Below are positions 40,627 through 49,600 of a DNA stretch of 64,000 nt, one piece after another (the first letter of the stretch is position 1; the number at the start of each line of letters is the position of its first letter). The position numbers and the translations under genes are program-made. Below the pieces are notes generated by a model. That model had not been told where the DNA came from. It ran no database searches and saw only the letters and a list, made by a program, of their open reading frames with translations. The DNA is from Phycisphaerales bacterium (GTDB lineage Bacteria; Planctomycetota; Phycisphaerae; Phycisphaerales; UBA1924): NCBI GenBank assembly GCA_026982335.1, contig JALSHH010000016.1:1-64000 (forward strand), in the 5' to 3' direction.

Positions 40627-41858
40627 GTATTGAGTTCAAAAAAGCCGTTCTTGACACCGGGATGACCATCATCGCCGAGACTGACCCCCAAGCCCACTCG
40701 GCAGCTGCCGGTTTCTTTGTCAAAGCGGGTGCACGCGATGAAGCGAACGAGATCATGGGGGTGTCGCACTACCTTGAGCACATGATGTTCAAGGGTACCG
40801 ACGAGCTTTCTGCCGAGGCGATCAATCAGGGGTTTGACAATTTGGGAGCCTCGAACAATGCCTACACCTCACGCGAGATGACCTGTTTCTATGCCCATGT
40901 AATCCCCGAGAACATTTCTTTCGCAACCGAGCTGCTTGCCAAGATGATGCGTCCAGCCCTTCGCAACGATGACTTTGATACTGAAAAAAATGTGATTCTC
41001 GAAGAAATTGCGATGTATCAGGATAATCCGTTCTGGGTGCTTTATGAAGAAGCCATTGCTCAGCATTATGGTTCGCACCCCCTTGCTCATCGGGTATTGG
41101 GAACAAACGAAACGGTCTCGAGACTGACTCGGGATCAGATGGCACAATATTTCAACGAACGGTACGCTGCGGACAAAACCGTCGTGGCGCTGGCAGGGAT
41201 GGTGGATTTCGAGCAGGCGGTGGCCCAGATCGACTCGTTGTGCAAAGACTGGCAATTGAGTGTGGGCGATCGGAACACCACAGTGCCAACCGTCGCGCCA
41301 TCGGAGTTCACACTCAAAGATCCGCGGGTCAATCGTGGATACCTCATCGGCATCGCGCAGGCACCAGCAAGCAACGATGATCAGCGATACGCAGCAGCCC
41401 TGCTTGCGCAGATTCTCGGTGGGGCGGATAACTCGAAACTCCACTGGGCATTGATCGAAACGGGGCTTGCAGAAGAAGCACAAGCCGGGTACGACGGACT
41501 TGATGGGACGGGAGATTACTTTGTGTACGCTTCGGGTGATCCTGGGAAGCTCGACGAAATCTGGGAAATGATGTCCAAGGAAATCCGTTCACTCAAGGAC
41601 ACAATTGCCCAAAATGATCTCGAATGCCTGCGCTCCAAGATGGCGACGGCTGCCACGATTGGTTCCGAACGCCCAGGCGATCGGATGCAAAGGCTCGGTC
41701 GGCTTTGGACGATGACAGGACAGTATCTGCCGCTCGAAGATGAGTTGGCGAAGATCGAATCGGTGACGATTGATGATCTCAAAGCGGTGTGCGATGTGTA
41801 TCCGTTTGATCGGTGTACGCTTGGGCGGATGATCCCGGGTGAGGAATCAGGCAACTAA
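40623..41858 (+). CDS. M16 family (insulinase-like) zinc peptidase
   Basis: GVSHYLEHMMFKGTDELSAEAINQGFDNLGASNNAYTSREMTCFYAHV (HxxEH). Confidence 0.94.
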   Translation: MSIEFKKAVLDTGMTIIAETDPQAHSAAAGFFVKAGARDEANEIMGVSHYLEHMMFKGTDELSAEAINQGFDNLGASNNAYTSREMTCFYAHVIPENISFATELLAKMMRPALRNDDFDTEKNVILEEIAMYQDNPFWVLYEEAIAQHYGSHPLAHRVLGTNETVSRLTRDQMAQYFNERYAADKTVVALAGMVDFEQAVAQIDSLCKDWQLSVGDRNTTVPTVAPSEFTLKDPRVNRGYLIGIAQAPASNDDQRYAAALLAQILGGADNSKLHWALIETGLAEEAQAGYDGLDGTGDYFVYASGDPGKLDEIWEMMSKEIRSLKDTIAQNDLECLRSKMATAATIGSERPGDRMQRLGRLWTMTGQYLPLEDELAKIESVTIDDLKAVCDVYPFDRCTLGRMIPGEESGN

Positions 41859-41903
41859 TCGATCTAATCTGGATCACACTGGCCTCGCTCACGCTGGCTT
41901 TGC

Positions 41904-43433
41904 TTACGCCGCGTTTTTGCGTGGGACGAAGGCGCGGACGGTTGAGCCCTCGCCCGCTTTGGCTGCGAGCACGGCTCGGCTTGCCGCTTCGACGAGCATG
42001 TCCGGTGTTTTGAACATCGAGCGGGTATCATCGTCGAGTGTGGCGACCCCGATGGATGCTTTGACGCATTCAGAGACCCCCTCGGCATCAGGTACCCAGC
42101 TGACGATGCGTTTGGTGAACTCTTGACAGCACTCGTTGGCAAATTTGGTTGTTTCGATGCGTTCGCTGCCTGGAAGCACAATTGCAAAGATGGAATCAGC
42201 AAGTCGACAAACGACCCCGCCCATATGCTCGAAGTGCCGACGGAGAAGCACGGTTGTGCCGATGACGACTTCATCTTGGGCCCCCTCGCCGATCGTTTTG
42301 CCCAGCTCGTCGTACCCGCCGATGACCACTTGGACAACGCTGAGGCTGAACTCACCTGAGCGTGCTCGCTCGAAAGTTTCTCTGACCACACGAGTGAACC
42401 CTTCGCGCATCATGATCCCGGTGATGGGGTCAGTGCCATCATTGTTTTCAAGGAGGTCGGCAAATTGTTTGGCTGCGAAGCTCTCGATTTGCTGATTCTT
42501 CGAGAGTTCGATGAGCTGGCGGTCTGCTTTGGCAAGCACCTCGTCGGGATCAGGGATCGAGCCGACTTCGATCGAGAAGAGGTTGGCAAGCTCTTTGGTG
42601 ATGCCTCCGGTTTTTTTGATAAGTTCATCGACTTGGGATTCGGTAAATCCGAGCCAGCTTGCACCTTTGGCGTAGACCCTGCGCAAAGGTTCGGTTGGGT
42701 TTTCGCACGAGAGCACCGAGTGGATCATGTTCCCGATGGCAACGCATCGGGCGGTCTGGGCGTATTCCTGTGGGCATGCGGTTGGGCGATCGTGATATCG
42801 AACGGGGATCACGATTTCGTGAGGCATCTTCCAGTTCTCGCACATCATCGCACCGACGGTGGAGTGCTGAATCTCAAAGGCATCGAGCTCAAGCTTGGGA
42901 AGCTGGGTGTGATCACCTTGGGCATCGCAAAGCACGCTGATGTAGTCATCACCAATGGTGCGATGCAAGGCGATCATCCCGATATCTTGGAAAAGTCCAG
43001 CAAGGAACGCTTCGTCGGCAATGAGTTTATTGCCAACCATCTCGGCAGCAAACTTGGACGCCACGGCAGTAGTCAGCCCGCGTTCCCAGTATTCAAGGTA
43101 ATCAAAGTCATCGTCATCGGTTGCCTTAACAGTTGAGACCAATGAAAACCCGAGCACGAGGGACTTGACGGGATTGAGCCCAAGCATGACCAAGGCGTGG
43201 TCGATTGATGCACATCGTTTGCGGAGCCCGTAAAAACTTGAGTTGACCGTGCGGAGGATTTTGGCGGCAATGCCTTGGTCGAACTGGATCTCTTTGGCCA
43301 GTTCGTCCATTTTGACATCGGGGTCCGAAGTCAACTCAAGCACACGAATCGCAACCGCTGGCAACGAAGGAAGTGTGGAACAGTTCAAGATGTCATCGAG
43401 AAGCTTGGTATCCATTAGATTCGACTTCTTCAT
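41904..43433 (-). CDS. HDOD domain protein with degenerate C-terminal GGDEF-like domain
   Basis: TLPSLPAVAIRVLELTSDPDVKMDELAKEIQFDQGIAAKILRTVNSSFYG...; C-terminal DPITGIMMREGFTRVV...GGVVCRLADSIFAIVLPG. Confidence 0.85.
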   Translation of the reverse strand: MKKSNLMDTKLLDDILNCSTLPSLPAVAIRVLELTSDPDVKMDELAKEIQFDQGIAAKILRTVNSSFYGLRKRCASIDHALVMLGLNPVKSLVLGFSLVSTVKATDDDDFDYLEYWERGLTTAVASKFAAEMVGNKLIADEAFLAGLFQDIGMIALHRTIGDDYISVLCDAQGDHTQLPKLELDAFEIQHSTVGAMMCENWKMPHEIVIPVRYHDRPTACPQEYAQTARCVAIGNMIHSVLSCENPTEPLRRVYAKGASWLGFTESQVDELIKKTGGITKELANLFSIEVGSIPDPDEVLAKADRQLIELSKNQQIESFAAKQFADLLENNDGTDPITGIMMREGFTRVVRETFERARSGEFSLSVVQVVIGGYDELGKTIGEGAQDEVVIGTTVLLRRHFEHMGGVVCRLADSIFAIVLPGSERIETTKFANECCQEFTKRIVSWVPDAEGVSECVKASIGVATLDDDTRSMFKTPDMLVEAASRAVLAAKAGEGSTVRAFVPRKNAA

Positions 43434-43558
43434 TTGTGTATGACAGGCTTGTGATCCGTCGCAAGGTATGCTCTGACAAATGTATATCGGCGATATAGTG
43501 AGGGGAATTCACCCTCCTTTGGTGAGAAATACAAGAGCCATGCCGCTCGGGTATCTGC

Positions 43559-44350
43559 TCAAATTCGAGGATATACCGTGCTCAAGGTGGGGATTTCTCG
43601 ACCGATGATCGTGCGAATATATGAAGCGAGCAATCCGCCAAGTCGTATGAGTTGCGTGCTCGAGATATGCCGGATCTCTGCAGGATCTGCTCCGGTGCGA
43701 AACTGACGCAAGAGATCGACCGTTGATCGGCGAACCCGCCAAGTGTCCGATAACTCAACATGACCCCTGCTGCCTTCGTGGTGCTTGGGATCAGTGGTCA
43801 ATCCGCCAAGCATCGGACTAAACCCATAAACAGGCGCATCCTCATCAAGGGGTTCGCCGGTGTGGACATCGGCCATCAGCTCGGGGCGCATCCCGGTCTC
43901 TTCGAGCAGTTGCCATTGATACCAGGCAAGCTGTGCATACATCTCATGGCTCGTCGCGCAGGTCTTTGGCGAACCCAAAGCCTTGAGTGAATCAAACAGT
44001 GCGTCATAGATCCGTGGATGGGGATCGTGGTCATTGATCAGGCAGGGAATCAGATCAATCACGAACATGCAGGCGTGGAACCGTTCGAGCGAATGGCGCA
44101 TCAGGTACATCGGTTCGATCAGATCCCACGCGGTCAACAGCACCAAATCCGCGTTGGGCTTGACAATCGCGACCATATGCCCCATCGTGGCGATCTCAAG
44201 TCCACCTGAAAAAGCAGATTTTTCTCGCTTCGAGCCTTTGGCGATACACCGAATTAACCCATGCTCACGGGTCATCAGCGATACCGTCTGGGAGGTTTCG
44301 GACCAATCCCAATGACGAACACAAACCGCATGATCTTGAATCGTGGGCAC
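43559..44350 (-). CDS. recO: DNA repair protein RecO
   Basis: VRHWDWSETSQTVSLMTREHGLIRCIAKGSKREKSAFSGGLEIATMGHMVAI...FSPMLGGLT. Confidence 0.8.
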   Translation of the reverse strand: MPTIQDHAVCVRHWDWSETSQTVSLMTREHGLIRCIAKGSKREKSAFSGGLEIATMGHMVAIVKPNADLVLLTAWDLIEPMYLMRHSLERFHACMFVIDLIPCLINDHDPHPRIYDALFDSLKALGSPKTCATSHEMYAQLAWYQWQLLEETGMRPELMADVHTGEPLDEDAPVYGFSPMLGGLTTDPKHHEGSRGHVELSDTWRVRRSTVDLLRQFRTGADPAEIRHISSTQLIRLGGLLASYIRTIIGREIPTLSTVYPRI

Positions 44351-44423
44351 GAACAACGATAGCACGACTTTTGGTGTTCGAAGTGCCCTACTTCCGGATC
44401 GAAGAGGCGACCTATCCTTAGCT

Positions 44424-44843
44424 ATGCACTTCACCCTCATCGACCGCGTGCTCGAACGCTCCGACACCCAGATCGTCACCCTCAAGCATGTTTCGAGTGC
44501 GGAGGAATATTTGCAGGATCATTTTCCAAGTTTCCCGGTGCTGCCGGGGGTGATGATGCTCGAGGCAATGACGCAAGCAGCGAGGGTGTTTCTCGATCCG
44601 GATGACGCTGCCGAGTTGCCTTGGGTACTGACACAGGCCCGGGCCCTCAAATACGGCGCATTCGTCCGCCCGGGGGCTTCGATCCGTGTGACGATGACCA
44701 AGCACAAAGACAACGACGACGGCTCAGTCGATTTCAAAGGCGATGTTCGGCTTGTTGAACCCGATGGAGAAAATGACAACCTCCCCATCGCCTGCTCAGG
44801 GCGAATCACGCTTCGCCCGCTCAATATCCCGGTGAACGCATGA
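44424..44843 (+). CDS. FabZ/FabA-like hotdog 3-hydroxyacyl-ACP dehydratase
   Basis: IVTLKHVSSAEEYLQDHFPSFPVLPGVMMLEAMTQAARVFL. Confidence 0.88.
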   Translation: MHFTLIDRVLERSDTQIVTLKHVSSAEEYLQDHFPSFPVLPGVMMLEAMTQAARVFLDPDDAAELPWVLTQARALKYGAFVRPGASIRVTMTKHKDNDDGSVDFKGDVRLVEPDGENDNLPIACSGRITLRPLNIPVNA

Positions 44844-46483
44844 CCCTGATCTGCGTTCCCATCATGGTCGAAGACCACCACGAAGCCCTCCGCGATGCGA
44901 CGCTCGCAGCAGAGCATGGTGCGGATCTGGTCGAGTTTCGGGTTGATGTGTTCTTTGAGGATAAGGACGAATCGACCGACCTGCTGCAAGATCGGATTGA
45001 TCGGGTACTCGATCTGGTCGAGGTTTCGCCTCTGCCTTGTATTGTGACATGCAGGCCCCACTGGGAGGGCGGGGAATACCACGGCGACGATGACGAACGC
45101 ATCGCGCTCTATGAGGCGTTGGGGACGAGCGATTCGCCGCCGGCGTATATTGATGTGGAGTTGGCGACCTATACGCGATCGGCGAATATTCGCCAGAAGA
45201 TCAACCTCGCCGTCAACCACCCCAAGCAACAGCGGGCGGTTTCGACCCGGCTGATTCTCTCGACGCATGATTTCGAGGGTCGGCCATCCGACCTGACACG
45301 CAAAGTCTTGGCGATGCAGGATGAGCCGGCGTGCAGCGTGGTCAAGATTGCGTATCGGGCGCGGTCGATCCGGGATAATCTTGAGTTGTTCGAGATGCTT
45401 GGCGATCGCCAGAAGCCGACGATTGCGATGGGGATGGGGGAGTTTGGACTCATGAGCCGAATCCTCGCGCCTAAGTTTGGCGGTTTTTTGACCTTTGCCT
45501 CGCTTCGAGATGAATCGACGACGGCTCCGGGTCAGATCACGATTGATGAGCTGCTGAATCTGTACCGTTTCCGCTCCATCACGACGGCTACCAAAGTCTA
45601 CGGCATCATCGGTTGGCCGGTGACGCAGTCGATGTCGCCGATGGTTCATAATGCGGGGTTTGAGGCGATCGGGTGGGACGGGGTGTATGTGCCGATGCCG
45701 GTGGAGGGGAGTTATGAATCGTTCAAGGCGACGGTGCTGGCGATGATTGATTCGACGATGAATTTTACGGGGGCGAGTGTGACGATTCCGCATAAGGCGC
45801 ATCTTTTTCAGTTATCTATCCAAGAGAAACAGAATGGGATCTGGTGGGCCGATGACAACTCAACACTCTGCAAAACTGCGAACACACTTTTCCGCCCGTT
45901 GGTATTTGACGAAACTGACATTTTCGAGAACCATCTCTACAACACCGACTCATCCGCAATTATCTCACTACTTGGTGGAACAGATTCCAAGTTCTCAGGC
46001 AACCCTGTTTGTGTCTATGGTTCAGGTGGAGTCGCAAGGGCTGCTGTGCTTTCACTATGTCAGCGCGGTGCGAACATTGATCTTCGATTCCGTTCGCGTG
46101 AACCAGCAGAAAAACTGGCCGCATCCGCTGAAAATCTTGAAGGCACTCTACAACTTAACTCCATCGAAGATTCACCGTGCAATCTAGCAAAACTCTACAT
46201 CAACTGCACCCCCGTCGGCATGACCGACGGCCCGGACCCCGATGAGCTTTCGATTCCCATCCACGAGATGGACCAACTCGCACCCGAGACGGTGTTCTTT
46301 GATACGGTGTATAACCCGATCGAGACGCCGATGCTCAAGGCGGCGAGGGAACGGGGGTATCGCACGATTGATGGTGCAGCGATGTTCGTCAAACAAGCCG
46401 AGGCTCAGTTTGAGATTTGGACTGGACAATCGGCGCCCGATGGGTTGTTCGATCGGTTGGTGCGGAAGAAGTTGAGCGATTGA
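44840..46483 (+). CDS. aroDE: Bifunctional 3-dehydroquinate dehydratase (type I)/shikimate dehydrogenase
   Basis: N-terminal type I DHQase (ADLVEFRVDVFFED, CIVTCRPHWEGG, KIAYRA, IAMGMGEFGLMSR) fused to AroE (YGIIGWPVTQSMSPMVHNAGF, GASVTIPHK, YNTD, YGSGGVARAAVLSL). Confidence 0.93.
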   Translation: MTLICVPIMVEDHHEALRDATLAAEHGADLVEFRVDVFFEDKDESTDLLQDRIDRVLDLVEVSPLPCIVTCRPHWEGGEYHGDDDERIALYEALGTSDSPPAYIDVELATYTRSANIRQKINLAVNHPKQQRAVSTRLILSTHDFEGRPSDLTRKVLAMQDEPACSVVKIAYRARSIRDNLELFEMLGDRQKPTIAMGMGEFGLMSRILAPKFGGFLTFASLRDESTTAPGQITIDELLNLYRFRSITTATKVYGIIGWPVTQSMSPMVHNAGFEAIGWDGVYVPMPVEGSYESFKATVLAMIDSTMNFTGASVTIPHKAHLFQLSIQEKQNGIWWADDNSTLCKTANTLFRPLVFDETDIFENHLYNTDSSAIISLLGGTDSKFSGNPVCVYGSGGVARAAVLSLCQRGANIDLRFRSREPAEKLAASAENLEGTLQLNSIEDSPCNLAKLYINCTPVGMTDGPDPDELSIPIHEMDQLAPETVFFDTVYNPIETPMLKAARERGYRTIDGAAMFVKQAEAQFEIWTGQSAPDGLFDRLVRKKLSD

Positions 46484-46532
46484 TTCCTGATCTCCTCTCC
46501 CGGCTTCGAGGGAGGGAATTGAGCCCAATGAA

Positions 46533-46556
46533 AAAGGCCCTCGAATAAGGGCCTTT
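46533..46556. terminator. Rho-independent terminator after aroDE
   Basis: AAAGGCCCT-CGAATA-AGGGCCTTT. Confidence 0.65.
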
Positions 46557-46576
46557 GATGTATTGACCCCGTTTTA

Positions 46577-47164
46577 TTATTGATCCTGTTTCTTAATCTG
46601 ACGGTCGTAGATCACCCGCCCGGTGACGCTGAAGAGGCTGCTCCAGTTTGCGTCGTGGCGTTGGTACTCATGCAAGTCTGCATACTCGGCCTGATTCTTG
46701 AGCTTGAGTTTTGGCGTAACCTTGCGCATGTCCTTGTCAACAAAGACATTGACAAAAGCCTGGTCTTCCGGGTAGAGTTCAAGGAAGCGGTCCCAGTATT
46801 TGTCCATGGTCTTGCGGTGATAGACCATGCGCTGGGTGTTGGTCAACGACCATTCGATGTCGTCGGCAAACTTGGCGATATCTTCTGCCAACTCCATGGC
46901 ACGGAGCTGGGTTTCTGGATCAACCGACCCAGAGTCGCGTAAGGCTTTGGCGTAGCGATCGGCACGGTAGGCAAGGTTGTTGGCCTCGTTGTAGGTGATG
47001 ACGAGGCGTTTGTAGGCCGGGCCTCGCATTGCGGTGTGTGGGCGGCGCTCGGTGCGATCAATCTCGGGGGTGGTGGCACATCCGCCGAGCGCCCCAGAAA
47101 CGACGACCACCCCAACAAGCCCAATGAGCCCAAGGATGATGGTGCGTGATCGTTTGGTATTCAT
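46577..47164 (-). CDS. Hypothetical lipoprotein
   Basis: MNTKRSRTIILGLIGLVGVVVVSGALGGCATTPE lipobox; ORF beginning at internal Met. Confidence 0.75.
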   Translation of the reverse strand: MNTKRSRTIILGLIGLVGVVVVSGALGGCATTPEIDRTERRPHTAMRGPAYKRLVITYNEANNLAYRADRYAKALRDSGSVDPETQLRAMELAEDIAKFADDIEWSLTNTQRMVYHRKTMDKYWDRFLELYPEDQAFVNVFVDKDMRKVTPKLKLKNQAEYADLHEYQRHDANWSSLFSVTGRVIYDRQIKKQDQ

Positions 47165-47248
47165 TGGCATCTCAAATCTCCACTTCTCTCCACAGGTCGA
47201 GCAATCGCTCATCCAAAACCAGTATACGGCATAATCGCACCCAACGGA

Positions 47249-47770
47249 TCAAAAATTCGCTTCGATCCCCGATGTCTCCATCAGCGTTTTGAAGGATTCG
47301 CTGAAGACGAAGTTCTCTTGAGGATATTCAACGCCACCTATATTCTGGTCCAAATGGCTGAAAATCAGGTCGATTTGTCCGATAACCTCAGCTTTGCCCT
47401 CCCCACTGGCAGCGGGTTCAATCAGTTCGACAATCCCTTTGGTCGATGCACCAGCCAGAGTCATCTGCTCGATCGTCGCGGTATAACGCAGCGTGCAGCC
47501 CGGTGCTGCGTCGCGGTCGATCTTGGCCTTCGATACTTTCGCCAGCACGACCTTTTCTTTGAAATTTTCTGCGTGTCCGACGAGCACACCTGCGGTTTGG
47601 GCCATGCCTTCGACGATCAGCGACATCGGCATCACCGGCATGGCTTTGCGATTGGCAGTCGATGGGAAATGATCGTGAAGGTGTTCCTCCGCCATCGAGA
47701 TTTGTTTGATCGCCACCATGCGCTCCTTGGGCACGAGTTCAACGATCCGATCAATCCACATCCATCGCAT
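47249..47770 (-). CDS. FabZ-like 3-hydroxyacyl-ACP dehydratase
   Basis: MRWMWIDRIVELVPKERMVAIKQISMAEEHLHDHFPSTANRKAMPVMPMSLIVEGMAQTAGVLVGH. Confidence 0.88.
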   Translation of the reverse strand: MRWMWIDRIVELVPKERMVAIKQISMAEEHLHDHFPSTANRKAMPVMPMSLIVEGMAQTAGVLVGHAENFKEKVVLAKVSKAKIDRDAAPGCTLRYTATIEQMTLAGASTKGIVELIEPAASGEGKAEVIGQIDLIFSHLDQNIGGVEYPQENFVFSESFKTLMETSGIEANF

Positions 47771-47792
47771 GATCTGTCCCCGATGATGTGAT

Positions 47793-48179
47793 TCAGGCGG
47801 CTTGGAGTTTTTGCTCGCAGAAGGTCACCAACGCATCGACCGTGAAAATCTTGGCGACATTCTCGACCGACGGGTCGGCTTCGAGATCGTCGAAGTTGAA
47901 GTGAGGCACGCGCTCTTTGAGCAATGCTAACCCTTTCTCAGTTACCTTGCCATCTTCAACATAATCTGGGTCTTGGGTGATGCCTTCGGGGAAGAGCTCG
48001 CCCTGCTCGATCTTGAACCCGAACTCTTGTTCGAGTTTGAAAGAGATATCGAGGATGTCGATCGACTCAGCGCCGAGATCGCCGATCAGGGTGGCCTCGC
48101 TGGTAACCTCATCATCATCAACGGCAAGGGCATCAACGAGGATTTCTTGGATTTTGTCAAAGATTTCAGATCGTTCCAT
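47793..48179 (-). CDS. Extended acyl carrier protein
   Basis: MERSEIFDKIQEILVDALAVDDDEVTSEATLIGDLGAESIDILDISFKLEQEFGFKI; phosphopantetheine Ser in AESID. Confidence 0.9.
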   Translation of the reverse strand: MERSEIFDKIQEILVDALAVDDDEVTSEATLIGDLGAESIDILDISFKLEQEFGFKIEQGELFPEGITQDPDYVEDGKVTEKGLALLKERVPHFNFDDLEADPSVENVAKIFTVDALVTFCEQKLQAA

Positions 48180-48265
48180 ATCGACAACTCTCACATGCTC
48201 AGCGGTGGTGATTGGTGGGCACTTGGCCCGTGGGGTTTGGGTAAAGTATAGGCTAACTCGAAACT

Positions 48266-48347
48266 GGTGGCATAGGTGTCTGGCCTGTGTTCTTTACTTT
48301 ACGAATAGAGGCTCTACACAAAGGCACAGGACAGACGCCTGTACCAC
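48266..48347. repeat. REP-like palindromic intergenic repeat, family C
   Basis: GTGGCATAGGTGTCTGGCCTGTG ... CACAGGACAGACGCCTGTACCAC imperfect inverted repeat. Confidence 0.65.
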
Positions 48348-48364
48348 TCTGGGAAGAAGCATAT

Positions 48365-49459
48365 TCACAACTCAGCCAATCGCTTGGCGGTTTCTTGTTC
48401 GATCAGGGCGTCGAACATCGGGCCCAGATCCCCTTCGTCGAGAATTTTATTTTTGCTGAACTTCTGATCGAGCCTCTGGTCGGCGACGATGTTGTCCTGA
48501 TACCGATAGACGCGGATCTTCTCCGATCGCCCGCCAGTCCCAATCTGGGTGTTCCGACTCTCGGCTCGCTCTTGCTCGATCTTCTGGCGTTCGATCTCGT
48601 AGACCCGGGCAGTGAGCAATCTTTTGGCCTTTTCACGGTTCTGGGCCTGGGATTTGGTTTCCTGCATCCGGACTTCGACGCCGGTGGGTTTGTGGATCAT
48701 GTGGACTGCGGTGGCGACTTTGTTGACATTCTGCCCGCCGGGGCCTTGGGCGGTGGTGATGTGTTCCTCGACATCGCTCGACCAATCGATATTGACCTCG
48801 ACGGCTTCTGGTTCGGGCAAGACCGCGACGGTGCAGGTGCTCGTGTGCACCCGCCCCTGAGTTTCAGTCGCGGGGACGCGTTTAACTGAATGCACCCCGG
48901 CTTCGAAGGCGAGTTGTTGCCAGACGCCTTCGCCTTGAAAGTTGAGGACGGCGTGGCGGATGCCTCCGAATCCGGGATCGGTGGTCATGTCGAGCTCTTC
49001 GACCTTCCAGCCTTTGGTTGTGGCGTATTTGGTGTAGGCTGCCAAGAGATCACGGGCCCAGAGGGCGGCCTCATCGCCTCCGGTGCCGGCGCGGATTTCG
49101 AGCATCACCGATCCGATCGCCAGATCGTCGGTCGTCACGAGGGTCTGCTTGATCTGCTCGATGGTCTGGGCGGCCTGTTTTTCGATCTCGGGGAGTTCTT
49201 CTTTCGCCATGGCAGCGAGTTCTTCATCGTCGTCTGTGATGGCCTCGGTGAGTTGAGCTGCTTCTTTAGCCAGATCACAATACACTTTGTACTCCTCCAC
49301 CACCGGAGCCAAAGCCGCTCGTTTGATCGACAACGCCGAGACCTGCTTGTGATCTGCGAGAACCGTCGGGTCTTCGAGTTTCTGCGTCAACTCGGCATAC
49401 TGATTGCGCAACTCATCGAGCTTGGATTGGAGATTGGGATCAATCGCATCAAGGGCCAT
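48365..49459 (-). CDS. prfA: Peptide chain release factor 1
   Basis: EIRAGTGGDEAALWARDLLAAY, THTSTCTVAVLPE region, TAQGPGGQNVNKVATAVHMIHKPTG (GGQ). Confidence 0.97.
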   Translation of the reverse strand: MALDAIDPNLQSKLDELRNQYAELTQKLEDPTVLADHKQVSALSIKRAALAPVVEEYKVYCDLAKEAAQLTEAITDDDEELAAMAKEELPEIEKQAAQTIEQIKQTLVTTDDLAIGSVMLEIRAGTGGDEAALWARDLLAAYTKYATTKGWKVEELDMTTDPGFGGIRHAVLNFQGEGVWQQLAFEAGVHSVKRVPATETQGRVHTSTCTVAVLPEPEAVEVNIDWSSDVEEHITTAQGPGGQNVNKVATAVHMIHKPTGVEVRMQETKSQAQNREKAKRLLTARVYEIERQKIEQERAESRNTQIGTGGRSEKIRVYRYQDNIVADQRLDQKFSKNKILDEGDLGPMFDALIEQETAKRLAEL

Positions 49460-49600
49460 GGGGCATACGGTATGCCCAAAGCCGAGACCAAAACCGAGAA
49501 ATATACCCGCAATCACGGTTTTGGGCTTCTGATTGTGCAACTGGGCACGCCCGAATCCAATAAGGCATACACTCCACCCACCATATCCAAAGGGGTTTCT

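Noticed and set aside
44519-45802. 427-aa antisense ORF rich in Arg/His
   Set aside because: Fully antisense to the FabZ-like and aroDE genes, low-complexity composition typical of shadow ORFs in GC-rich DNA.
48890-49600. N-terminal 237 codons of the long + ORF ending in the ABC ATPase
   Set aside because: Antisense to prfA; the ATPase starts at the ATG at 49601.
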